Below, one piece after another: positions 33,001 to 44,504 of a stretch of DNA of 64,000 bases (position 1 is its first letter; every line of letters begins with the position of its first letter). Source of the stretch: Terana coerulea (lineage: Eukaryota; Basidiomycota; Agaricomycetes; Polyporales; Phanerochaetaceae). The stretch spans positions 124,001 through 188,000 of the forward strand of contig JAKOGH010000645.1 of assembly GCA_024811115.1 (NCBI GenBank). The letters are read 5' to 3'. Both the position numbers and the translations under genes were made by a program. The notes beneath the pieces were generated by a model. It worked only from the letters and a program-made list of their open reading frames with translations. It was not told where the DNA came from and ran no database searches.

Positions 33001-36000
33001 GTGCTCAGCCTGGTACGTGCAGTGGTTTCCGCGAGTATGTTGCAGCCCGACGGTCCGACAATGACGGGATCTCGAAGGCAGACCTCACGATCGATCGGGA
33101 CATCTCTTTGTGGAAGGCCGGCGTGCCTGCATCGCAGGCCCACCGTGGACTCCTACAAAAACGCTTCCGGAATTGGGCCGTCCGTCTTTTCAGGCAGCAG
33201 GGGCGGCGGACGGGTGTTGTGAAGCGAAAATACTGGAGAGAGTTTCATGATCGAGATCAGCTTGTTTTTCGCTGTGAGCAAGAAACCACTCACGGTTGCT
33301 GGCGTAACGCGTCAGTACACAGCCTTTTTGTTTGCTGGCTCGAAATCGTGATTGGTGAACCCGTCGGCGGACGCTATGATCTTTCACGACAGTTTGCTCC
33401 CTTAGACTGGACCAAGTTGGGTAAGGATGACTTGCGGCGTGGTCCGAACGCGCAGCTTCAGTTGTTCAAACACAGATTCTATCTTGTCTCGCTCGGGCTC
33501 AGTGAGCATCACGGCGCCGTCATTCAAGAGCAACACGGCCACAGTGCAAGAGATAACAAGCGCGGCTGGACCTGTGTCCCGAAGCATTAGCCTGAGACCA
33601 TTAACGGTCTTTGTATTCTTTCTGTACATACCTTTCAACGGCCGAGTTCATGACACGAAGCGCCTTCATTTCCGCCCAAATCAAGAGAAACTAAGGAGCG
33701 TCGTTATCGTCCCATCACAACATTATTTCATACTGAAATCCGCACCTTGAGAACCCGCTCCATATTTCTCAGTCCTGTACGACAGGCTGTCTGGCGTATA
33801 ACGACTGCCGAAGACCTGGGAAACCGTGGCGCGCTTTCCGTCAGTGCTAGTGTTCTCACGAACCGGAGCTCCCCAGGCACAATGATTTTCATTACGCTCG
33901 CCAACCCACGCGGTCTGCGAAGCACGAACCACCGCCGCAGCCCTCGCGCTTGCGTTGGCAGCAGCCAGCCAAGGCGCCATGCGCATTTCCGTGTCATATC
34001 ACCAACCCAGTCGGGCACGGTGAAGCATGGGCAAGCGATGTCATTGCTGGCACTATACCCCACAAGGCACAAGGATCCACAGCCCGCGGGGTAGCGGCGT
34101 CGCACGGTGATTGCCCCGTGAGCTAGCGCAAATGGCGGCGCCGTGGAGACCGTCTGCTGAGATTGATGCGTGAGCGTGGTCCACCGCGCAGCGAAATAAC
34201 GGCTCACTGTGGACGCGACATGAGGCGGAGTGGGCAGCTAGACCGTTTCCGGAGTGTTCAGGGCTACGGACACGTCCACGCGTGCGTTGTCTGGCTCGAG
34301 GCGCGACGCAGCGACACGTTGCGCAGGCACTCATCAAAACGACCCTTTGTAAGGGATGCGATGTCTTTGCGAGGTGATACGGTTGCATCATGATCCTTCA
34401 TGACAGCGCCTGGAGTGTCTGCGTGTCCGGGTTTGGCAGAGGCTGCTGAAGGGCAGTGGCGCACAGCGTGCGGTCTGAGACGAACAAATCAGGCTGGGAG
34501 GTTGTCGGAGTTGGTATATTCGCGCAGGGACAAGCATATGACGAAAGATAGTTGACTCCGTTCTTGTCTCGGAGACGCTTCAGAGAGGTCCACAGACAAC
34601 CATCACAGCTCCGAACCCCCTCGAGAACCTGTCAAGAGCCGTACCTGAAAATGTTGAGATGCGGACGAACTGAAGGCACTACAATTGCTCACCGAACACA
34701 CATGCTGCCTATCCCTGCTACTGTGGAGTCATATTGTCACTCCCTTGCTGTCAATGCATACCACTCATAGCCTGTGATGTGTTCTAAATATGCAGTCAAG
34801 CGCAGTGAACGCACGCCCGTCGCCTTTGATACCGACAGAGCCGCACTTTGGAGGGCTCGACGTGATTCGAATGCACGAGGTCAAGCAGCCCTACTAGCTC
34901 TTCCAAGCCTCACTGTATGTTCGCCGGTTCAGATAGGACATAGTGTATAGTAGTTGAGTATGGTGGTCGTTGTTGACTGAAGAGTTCGAAGCTGAGCACA
35001 AGCGGCAAAGCCGGCTGATAGCCAATTGGGAAATTCGGAGATAGCCGACACATCAACACCTTCACAGATAAGATAACGGTAGGCGGTTTCGAGTCCCCGC
35101 CGCGCCACTGCCAATTGCTCCTGACCGCCATCACTAAAAAAAACGAGTTGGACTACTGTGCGTACATGCATTCGTTGTGAGTTTGTGGCTTGAGACTGCT
35201 ATTACACGCTCATTGACGGCTGCGAGAGAGCATGCACCTGAGGCTGGTAAGCCCGTCCTCCGTTGTTGAATTGTGCCGCTGTCACTGAGACCTTAGCATT
35301 AAAACGGCAGCAGTCGGCACGATGGCCATCGGTCCCCTAGAAAGACGTTCGACGGACATCAAAGTCCACCACTTATACTGAGATGTCTGGAACATTGCTG
35401 AATGACTGGTCCATGCTGGATTCAAGCATTCCATCTTGACAGAACACTAGTACGTGTCCGCAAGATACCTGGAGACCGTCTGGACCCATGCACCGGTGAG
35501 TAGCGAGTCTTCTTGACGTGGTAAAAGTCGTCATGCCCGCTCACCGTGGTTTTATTTCAGACAGAAGGGTAAACGACCCAGTTTGAGCAGTACAACTCCG
35601 ACCAAGGGCTGCACCCTCGCACATGGTCGTGGGATCCCGGTCTATAGAGTACGCTCTTCCGTGCGCTGGCAGGTTCAAGTGACCTACGCTCTAGAGCCCA
35701 GGCCCTACAACAGCAGCCTTTTTCTGGCTACTAATGCACACCTCTTGCTTCCTGCCTGGCATATTCTCGGGTCTTACCGTCTCGCTCCTCGGCATTGTCT
35801 CTAATGTTGCGAACTGCAACAAATGTATTGAATCAAACAGTGACGTCGAAGCTCTCGGCGTGGCAACCAATGCTCGAAAGTCCCCTCTTTTCATTGAACA
35901 GTCGACGTTGCCTAGGCAAGAAGACCCGAGCCAGGCTGGCCGCCACGGTTGGGTGGCCGTCGCGACTGAATATGGAAACCTGCACGGCGTACTCATGCAT

Positions 36001-39000
36001 TTAAATGGGTTACGTGTAACATACATCCGTCGGATACATCAAAGGCACGTCAACTAGCATACCGAACAATATCATTTTGATGTTTATACAGTCAGTTCCA
36101 AGGTCAGTTCACAGAGGTCTCCGGGACTCGGTCTGCCGAATCGCAAGCTTGGTTGGCGCATCACCTTCGTGGCGTCGAGAGCGGCTGATGGCGGATCACA
36201 ATCTTGCAAATTGGCGGCCTGAGTCAGCTTCGACCTCGAGAACTCCCACCATGCTGCGCATGGTGATGCTGGTGAGTCTGCTGGATGCTTTTGCGTGAAT
36301 ACTGAAGGCTGTGCAACTTACGCCCAGTGCACTAGTGATCTTTGGAACCTTTTCGCCCTAACGATCGTTACGCAGCAGCCGGCATGTAGGTGTCCAGCGA
36401 CGTACGTTCGCCTCCCGAACGACGATCATGACGCTGGCGGCGAGGAGCACACTGTATGTCCAATAACGTCGTTGATGTTCGCAGTACCTGAAGGTTTCCG
36501 CACAGCCCATCTGGCCCCTCCACGCTGACCGTGCCTGAAACGCGATCCGGACGTTGTAGGCAACTCCGTATTAGTCGGGTTCGAGGCTAACACTGTCGTC
36601 GTCACGTAACGGCGGACGGCATCAGCAGGGTTGCCGACGCTAGTCGCTATTCAAAACCCCGACAGTAGTGATTTGGCAGGATGACGGGAACGTCGTAGCC
36701 ACGGCGTCTTCGGGCGGCACCCTCCGACGTGGTGAGTCCGTGCGCTCGTTAACACAGCGTGGCCCGTTGGCTCATCCGGTTTTGAATTGTACTAGAGGCG
36801 AATCCCACAGCGACGTAAGGTCCCGCCATGATCGCGGTCCTGACTGTTGTGGTTGCCACCGGTTCATCGCTGCGAGTAAATGCTGCGACAAGGGGCTTAT
36901 GACCGTACCGCAACCCAGACATAGCCCCATACTGTTGTAGTATCACGTACCTCAACCGTCAGCAATGGCGTTGTGCCTGCGGCTGTCCCCGCCTTCAGGC
37001 TCATCCAAGCATCCCGCGGGCTGTCATCAGCGGGCTGCGATTATCGAGCACTGCAGTACCGACACCGCACACGATTGGCCACAGGAGACCGGCGCCGGCG
37101 GAAACACAAGTAGGCTTTTTACACGGCAGCCTTCGTCGTTTATTGACTGAATGCCGCTTCCCGCCCCCACAGGCTATACCACCATTGGTTTAGTTCGTGC
37201 CCTGGCCGGTCTGGCTCCATGCGCTCGCCTTTGTTGCGACCCTTAAACTTGGATGCCGGCCGTCGGGCGCAATAACCGGCGGCCGTGATGGCATTAAAGA
37301 CTCGAACTCAGACGCAAGCTCCCTGCAGACGAGGTCGCAAAAGCGATAACAACTGAGCCGCTCCGCATTGCGCTGTCGCACTTGTCGGCAGTGAAACGCG
37401 CTGGCCTCAACAGAGAATACACACCTAAACCAAACCTACAAGCCAACTGCAGGCCACACCTGGCACGCTCTGTTAAACGCAAGCATAGGGAAGTACGGCC
37501 CGCTGCGCTCAATGCCTCTGTGCACTCGCTATCTCCACGAAGGAGCCCGGGATCCGACTCAGTTAAACTTTCAACGCAAGGTGAGTTCGATTGAACTTTC
37601 CAAGTTCCCCGTTTACTGACGCAGATCGTTCGTACTAGCCGCCCAGACCCTGCAAGCCTAGCGCCTGGGAGCAGGAGACTTGGGGGACCATTTGGTTCCT
37701 CGAGCTTCGTCCGATAGTCGAACAATGCCGGAGGGAACTATGATTTTGATGAAGGATTGCTTCCCCGACTATGTCAAGCGGTCCGCAACGTCTTCCGACG
37801 GCGCCTCTCAATCCAATAGGTAGAACCGTGGAGAATAGCGCATACCGCGCAGAACCAGGTGCGTTCCCCAGCTAATCAACGTGCCTGTTCTGGCTGAGAT
37901 TGCCGTTGACGGTCAACAGAGCGCACCTCCGACAATTCTGCGTAACGTTGTGTGGGCCACATTCCGTGCGTGCCCGGACTTGGTGGAAGAACCTCGCGAG
38001 TCGCAATGCTCGATGGTTCACTGGACTTCCTTGGCGGCCCGCCCCAGAACCACTCTCCTCTAACGCTGCTGTGGTGCAGAAACGGACTTATCGTTATGCT
38101 ACCCACCAGCAGGATTGCCCGGTTTCACTGCGCGTCTCGCTGGTTTATCTTCCACCAGCCATATTGTTCAAGAAGCGCCGAAGGCTGAGGCATGTTTTGC
38201 AAACAAAGGTATGTGCTAAACTATCCTTATAGCATATATTCTGAGTTGCGATCAAGGGATGGCTGTGGTTAGCGCTACGCTATCCGTCCCTGAGCTCCTC
38301 AATGTGCGAATTGCGCGACTTGAGATTTCCTTTCGAGCAATAAGCTCCTCTCACCTCATATTGTTATCATCCCTTCGTACGTGGCGAAATCTGCTTACTT
38401 CAAGGTACACTAGTGATTGCGGTGCGCAATTTTCTCTCAACAACCCGACTCGGAGTGCTATTGCTTACATTACGCTCGGGAGTGGTAGATTTTTGGCCAT
38501 AGGCCGAGCGTCCCTAATAGGCAATGGAGGGTTCGTTCGCTACCCTTAACGACTTCGTACTACGGCTAACTCTACGGTTAAAGGAAATGTCCAAACTGAT
38601 ATAACTTTGCTGTAGGCAGCTCTCCGTGAAGGAGCACCGATCCACGACTTTGTGAAATATCGTGGACCTACGCCCAGCCAGACTTATTCGCCGTCTCTCG
38701 TCACCCGCGCGCGAGACTGCCGTCATTGTTGAAGGGCGCGCGGGGCAGCCTGGCTAGGAGTCTGACCGACGCCGGTTTGCCCAGTCTAGATTGTTTAGTC
38801 AGCGAGCGCTCAGTCCTTCGGTGAAGCCTCTGGTTGGCCTCCTGAACGACTTTGCAAGGTGCTTACCCAAGCATGCCCGACGCATGAAACGGGTCGAGGT
38901 ATATCGCCCGAGCCCGCTGTCCGTGTGGAATATGCAGTATAGTGCCTGTGGCCGACTATCTATGCGTCGGGCGCATGTCAGCCTCCCAGGAGCATAAAGA

Positions 39001-39069
39001 TGCGGTGGTGGTACGGGAGACGGCAGCAGCAGCAACCTCTCAGACACCCTCGCATTCGCAACACAAGCA
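33001..39069. other. Lower-GC region without convincing genes
   Basis: GC falls to about half. No frame with domain or splice support was found on either strand. A reverse-strand patch at 33638-33402 has one hydrophobic segment (AALVISCTVAVLLL), and forward patches near 35760 and 36830 also look hydrophobic, consistent with remnants of decayed membrane-protein genes. No terminal repeats, integrase or reverse transcriptase motifs were seen. Confidence 0.45.
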
Positions 39070-39870
39070 ATGTCGGCACCACTCACCCTCTACGATATCC
39101 CTTCCACCGTTCCAGGCAGCAAGGCCTGGTCGCCTAATGTGTGGAAGACACGGTGAGTTTCTCGGCCCTCTACAAATATGACGCAGCCCTAAATATGGAC
39201 CTCTTCTAGCTATGTGCTCAACGTGAAGGGCATTGCATACAAGACGGTGTGGGTTGAGTACCCTGACATCGAAGCGCTCTCGAAGGAGCTCGGTGTACCC
39301 GCCACCAGCAAGAAGCCCGACGGCAGCTCCTTCTACACCCTTCCCCTCATCTACGACCCCAACCACAAGAAGTACGTCGCCGACTCCGACCCCATTGCCA
39401 AGTACCTCGACGAGGCATACCCGGACACTCCCCAAGTGTTCCCCAAAGGAACCGTCGCGCTTCAGACCGCCTTCATCAGCGCCATCACGCCGGCGATCGC
39501 CCTCCCCACCTTCCAGAGCGTCCTCGGCGCGACCATCAAGATCCTGAACCCGCCTAGCGCGGAGTATTTCCACCGGACCAAGACAGCACAGCTGGGCAAG
39601 ACCTTGGAACAGCTCGGGACGGAGGAGCAGTTCAAGGCGCTGGAGGCGGGACTCACCAAGCTCAAGGGCTGGTTGGACGCGAACGGCGAGGGTAAGAATA
39701 ACCTCGTCGGCGGCGACGGGATTACGTTTGCCGACATCACGCTCGCGGCTGCCCTGCGCTGGCCCAGGACGGCGGACGAGAAGCTGTGGGCGAGGATTGC
39801 CGCTCTTCATGGTGGCAAGTGGAAGGCTTACTTGGATCAGTTCGCTCCCTACGAGACCATTTTTGAGTGA
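39070..39870 (+). CDS. Glutathione S-transferase, FuA/etherase-like class
   Basis: Two exons (39070-39152, 39210-39870; intron with GTGAGT and CTTCTAG) encode about 247 residues, a usual cytosolic GST length. The N-terminal thioredoxin-like half starts LTLYDIPSTVPGSKAWSPNVWKTRYVLN and continues VWVEYPDIEAL, the signature of the basidiomycete FuA/Ure2p-etherase group. LPLIYDP followed by VADSDPIAKYLDEAYP is the glutathione-binding SDPI/ES-like loop. The helical C-terminal half carries FADITLAAALRW, the N-capping-box region. Related fungal enzymes bind or conjugate wood extractives and cleave small aromatic ethers, so detoxification of lignin-derived compounds is a reasonable inference. The frame is intact and the codon use well biased. 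The start is the first ATG and gives the canonical N terminus. Confidence 0.92.
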
Positions 39871-40524
39871 TTGTCCATGTCATAGATGGATACTTGCTCT
39901 TTGCTCTTTGTATTAGAATGATCGTTGCTGGCTAATCATAGCATGAGAGTTGACCAAGTCCTCCGCCAAAACTGATCGAGGTTGTCAGTGGATCGCCGTG
40001 TGAAAGGCTGATCCGTACTAGTAACCACTCCTTAATTTTGTTCTGTATGATCCTCCTTCTCTCTCGTCTGTCCTACTATCGGACTTGCTCAACATTCCAC
40101 GCTGGCACTGCATCCGCTCCGGGTCGAACACATCCGACAATGGCATACTCTCACCCCTTTAACCAGCAGGGATTAGTACATTATAATGAGGCTTGCGATA
40201 GAATAGCGAGCACTATGTGAGCAGGCTTTAGTACTAATCAACTCACTGGTGCTATATTTGCATCCCTATTCTCTGCTTTTTGACTGATTTGAATACTGAA
40301 CTCGGAAGCGTCACGCCCACTTCAATACATTCTTCGGCAATTGCCGCTTCGAAGCGCCCATACTAAATGCGCGCTTAGTGCCGGTGGGAAGACGTGCTCG
40401 GAGCGTTCATGTCTACCCGAACTTGAAGCGGACATCCCGAAGCTCTCAAGCGATGTCGCGCCGACGAGGCTGACCGGTACTCCCGTGGCGCCGCTGGTCA
40501 GCCTGCGTAGCGTCTTCGCAGTCG
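39871..40524. other. Intergenic, no gene seen
   Basis: AT-richer DNA between the GST gene and the S10 carboxypeptidase promoter. Nothing recognisable on either strand. Confidence 0.6.
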
Positions 40525-40532
40525 GTATAAAA
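40525..40532 (+). promoter_or_regulatory. TATA box of S10 carboxypeptidase gene 1
   Basis: TATAAAAA about 65 bases before the start codon at 40594. Confidence 0.6.
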
Positions 40533-40593
40533 ACATCCCCTCGGTATGTCGTCCTTCTGTAGACTCCTCTCTCCTCGCCAAGCCAGATTAACA

Positions 40594-43293
40594 ATGGCTC
40601 TCGCGCTTTTACAGACCATTCTGCTGGCAACTTGCGGGCTAATACATGCGAGTGTAATACCACGCGGCTTGGACAACCGAAGTGTACAGCAGTCTTGTCA
40701 AACTTACAACACAACGTGTCAGCAGTGTAAGCGCTCCCTCAAAGTCGAGCCTTCATAGGAACTAACGCGTCTGGCAGTTTTCAAGGTCGCCGACCCCTTG
40801 CCAGGAGTCAACTTCACCTTACCCAATAATTACGCTGGCAGTATCTCAGTTCAGAGACCAAGCCATCCGGACGACAGCCTGTTCTTCTGGGGGTTCGAGC
40901 AGCAAGCAGGTTCTCTCACTGCCGCAGCGGGGGAAAATGATGACCGCCCATGGGCCATCTGGCTTCAGGGAGGGTGCGCACGCCCAGCTTCCTCTCAGAC
41001 ATAAGCTGACCTATTGCCAAGGCCTGGGTCGTCGAGCATGACTGGACTTATAACGGAAAATGGACCTATCAGTCTCATTCCGGGAACGAAAAAGCTGTCG
41101 TCAAACAAATTCGCGTGGAACACGCTCGTCGACTATATATGGGTGGATAACCCTGTGTAAGCGGCTGCGTCGACCAACCTTCTATGTCTATGGAACTTAC
41201 ATTTGCGTTAGGGGGACTGGGTTTTCCACGGGAGATTCCAATGGTCAGTTTGGTCTTTATCAACGCATTAATACCTACCAATCTTTCCCCATTCGCAGCG
41301 CGCAACTCAGAGCAAGTTGGCACGGATTTTGTGAGATTGTTTGCTGTTCTGCGACGACTATATCACTGACCACTCTTTTCGCAGGTGGGGTTCCTTGAAA
41401 ACTTGGTCAAGGTCTTCCCGAGTCTAGCCAATCGACCGTTCTATTTGACCGGCGAAAGCTATGCGGGCCGTTACATTGTACGCATGCCGGAAGTCAAGCT
41501 GCCTCGCTGTTGACTGATTTGTTTTCTGCAGCCTTACATAGCGAAAGCCCTCTTCTCCACCCCGAATCCCCCCTGTCAAGTTGGCCAAGTTTATGGTCGG
41601 TGATCCAGCCTTTGGCTCCGTCGATGAGTTCAAGATTATGCCTACGGTACTGTCTTCGCCTCAGAGCTACATTACACCAGGAGTTGACTATCTGGTTTAG
41701 CGCACTCTACTGGAGACGTATCCGCAGATTATCGGGTACGATACCAAGGTTTACGACTATTTCAAGGAGCAGTAAGGCCCAATTTCTCCACCTCGAGGAT
41801 ATATCTCAAAGAAGGCTTGTTAAATAGGGCACACCTTTGCAACTTCGACTTCAACCTCACATACCCACAGACCGGCGGACACTTCGGAAGTGTTGATGTC
41901 CAGACTGCCCCAAGTACCACGCCAACGGACAGCGGCTGTGCAGCCTGGCGAGCTGAGTTTCTCGGACAGTCGAAGTCGATCAATCCGTTCTATGGGTGTG
42001 ATGTCTACAGCGAGATGCAGGATTATGCCGCAAACTGCACATTCCCCTGGTGTAAGTCCATGCTTGTGTTATGCCCGATTCACCTTTAGTTCTGACGCGG
42101 AATCCACAGCCAAGGATAATACTATGGTTTTCGTACGTCGCTCCGTATCATTTCAACTCCTATACTCAATTGAGGCACGTTAGGGTTTCGATGCTCCCGA
42201 TGGACTACACCCTAGGGTGTCACTCGATCCGACGTTCTTCTTCACTGGTGCGTACGATTATCTCTGTCATTTCCATTTCTCTGAAGCCCTTCCAGATGCG
42301 AACGTCGTGAAAGCATTACACGCGCCGACTACTGTCAACTGGAGCTCCTCGGTCGATTACAAATGGACATCCAGTGAGCATCACATGCTCTCTCATTTTG
42401 CAAGGATTATTGCTGATGCCGCACGGTCTGCCCTAGGCACAGGACACGATACAAGTGAGTCAACCACCTTCAATATCTTGCCTTTACATTTATTGACCCA
42501 CTGTCTCCGCGGAAAGGCCCAGAGTACGTGGTGAAATAACTCACAATGGGTTGTATAACTACTAATTGTACTTGAATAACAGGCCCATGACCTTCTTTAC
42601 GGAGCTTGCGACCAACGCGACGAAGAATGGGGTGCACATCCTCACCTATGTTGGCAACGACGACGTACAGTCTCCTCACTTTGGCACGCAAGGTACTATT
42701 TCTGTCTTATCAATCAGCTATTTCGTACTGACTCTGTTGCGCAACGCGATGTAGTGACAATCCAAGTACGTTTCTCAGCAGCTCACACTTGCGTATTACC
42801 GTACTGAGGCTTAACTCAGAATACGACGTTCGGCGGCATCCAGGGATTCACGCGGCAGCCAAGTACATCGTGGTGGAACGACAACGGCAACTGGGCCGGG
42901 ATTGTGCACCAGGAGCGCAGCTGGACTTACGCGCTGGTGTATGGTGCAGGCCATGAGGTGCCATTCTATCAGCCTGTCTCGGTGCGTACGAACTGTTACA
43001 CCAGGCGACGCCATCTCACACTTTCACAGGCATACACCTTCGTCCGCGAGTTCCTCGTAGGCAACAACCAAACCGGACTGGTGCGTGCATCTGGCGGCAC
43101 GACCACAGTGATCGGCGGCGAGAACCCCAGTCTCCAGCAAACTGCGATCCTCGGTCAGCCAGGAATTTTCTTCGGCTCGCGCACCACGCAGGGGACAACG
43201 TTCTGGCCGAGTGCCACGGTCGCCAGCTTCGAAAGCCATGTTGGCGCCGTTCGGGTTACTGGTACCGGCGCCGTCGCACCAGCTTCGACCTGA
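40594..43293 (+). CDS. Secreted serine carboxypeptidase (S10), gene 1, with one frame break
   Basis: An alpha/beta-hydrolase peptidase that removes C-terminal residues. It has a signal peptide (ALLQTILLATCGLIHA) and roughly a dozen short introns. Conserved blocks in order are WLQGGPGSSSMTGL (oxyanion hole, split by an intron at 40975-41020), VDNPVGTGFSTGD, the nucleophile block LTGESYAGRYI (41448-41480), VGNDD with the catalytic Asp near 42654, and GAGHEVPFYQP with the catalytic His near 42951. The long C terminus ends TGTGAVAPAST, perhaps an anchoring or linker tail. The only defect is at the C6 run 41568-41573: one C fewer would read STPNPPVKLAKFMVGDPAFGS as the family requires. All other junctions join in frame, so this is probably a live gene with a consensus error or a very young pseudogene. 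It lies upstream of and diverges from RPC11. Confidence 0.88.
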
Positions 43294-43688
43294 GATTGTC
43301 AGTCGGGGGATTGACGCGGTGTCCCAATTGTGTTCCACGGAGGGCTACGAGGGCGAATATAGCATCATTTATTTCCATAGACATACAGCTTATTTATTAC
43401 AGAGCGTAATTCTCGATAATCTTCTCGATAATCATTTGCTCCGCCATTGCCACCATGGCCCATCGCGCTGGATTCGATTGTGTTGCGACCTGCCTTCAGC
43501 GGCAGGCTTGTTAAATTTTCGACGCACTCTACGACGATAGACTCCGTTGCGGTGTCATGGCTCCTTCCGCGGTATCCTTCTCCTCAACAAACCGTTTTCG
43601 GCCTCGATCTTCATGACAAACGATGCATGACGGATGACGTCTGAGTGGGAGCGTAGTCTTATATGTGGCTGTCGGTAAGCCTCAAGAT
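43294..43688. other. Intergenic between convergent S10 gene 1 and RPC11
   Basis: The two genes converge here. No gene was seen, and the DNA is unlike that flanking the left RPC11 copy. Confidence 0.6.
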
Positions 43689-44234
43689 TTAGTTCTCCCT
43701 CGATTGGTGTCCACATGCTGCGCATCTGGAAGAAAAGTTAGTACTGTACCAAGGAAAGTCAGACGAGCTCAGTAGACAAACCGGTAGACTATAGGGGGCG
43801 GGCGTTAGTCTCAGTACGAGAAAACTCGGCGAGCGGACGTACATGTAGTCATGGGCTCATCAGCAGAGCGGATCTGCAGCATGTAGAAATATGCCCGTCC
43901 ATGGTCGCATTTTGGACAAGTAGCTAGAGGCATCAATGGAATAGGCTCATGGTTGCATCAGTACAGGCAGTCATATTCGCACCTGCAGTAGAATCAGCGT
44001 GCTTCCACATGTCATCACCTCCAAGAACGTCGTCAACCTGCTTCCTTTGCAGACGCGTCCTCGAAGTCATCTAATACACCAAGCATTCGAGTGAATGAAG
44101 CCGACATACGGTACGCCTTTGCTCACCTGTTTGGTGATAGGAAATTCATATGCGCATGTATTGCACGCCCATTTGTTGTAACCTGTCTCCGTAGAGATGA
44201 CCAACAGGTTAGCACAGCTTGGACAAAATAGCAT
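43689..44234 (-). CDS. RPC11: RNA polymerase III subunit RPC11, right copy (Trp-to-Ser variant)
   Basis: Second RPC11 copy, with the same five-exon structure as the left copy, including the 7-nt microexon, and about 106 residues. Both zinc ribbons keep their eight cysteines (CPSC, CNTC, CPKC, CAAC) and the cleavage hairpin RSADEPMTTF is unchanged. The C-terminal motif reads GHQSREN instead of GHQWREN: codon TCG (bases 43703-43701) replaces the TGG that encodes a tryptophan conserved in the TFIIS-type ribbon. All splice sites remain GT-AG. The start at 44234 matches the left copy. The change may weaken packing of the C-ribbon; whether the product works is unknown. Confidence 0.9.
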
Positions 44235-44504
44235 GCCTACAGAATGTTTGTTAGCCTGTCACTGTCAGTAGTTCCTGTTCTTCCGTACTTACCTTGGGTT
44301 GAACGTCGTCTGCCGCTGGGCACAACTTCAAATTCGCGACCTCTCTCGAGTCGGCTTTCTCCGATAGCAGTTGATTGGCTGTCAGCGGGCGCTCCACGGA
44401 TGGAGGCTACTTCGCCCACTGGCTGCTGCCACTTTCCAGCAGAGCCGCCCCACTACCTCAGCTTCCCGTTCTCCATACCATTCGAGGCGACCCACACGGC
44501 CAAC
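44235..44504. promoter_or_regulatory. Divergent RPC11/TOR promoter, right copy
   Basis: 270 bases between the two start codons. The CCAAT box (GATTGGCTG near 44374) and the RPC11 5'UTR intron (GTAAGT donor near 44292, GCTAAC branch, CTGTAG acceptor near 44237) are preserved from the left copy. A longer in-frame ATG at 44244 exists here but not in the left copy, so it is not used as the TOR start. Confidence 0.68.

Noticed and set aside
33402..33638. Possible small membrane protein on the reverse strand
   Set aside because: Only one hydrophobic segment, no initiation or splice context, no recognised family; kept only as a possible remnant.
35080..35115. tRNA-like TTTCGAGTCCCCGCC string
   Set aside because: No matching acceptor stem, D-arm or anticodon arm could be paired on either strand.
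44244..44504. In-frame upstream ATG that would lengthen right-copy TOR by 87 residues
   Set aside because: The same stretch is out of frame in the left copy, overlaps the RPC11 5'UTR intron and has no TOR similarity; the ATG at 44505 is conserved in both.
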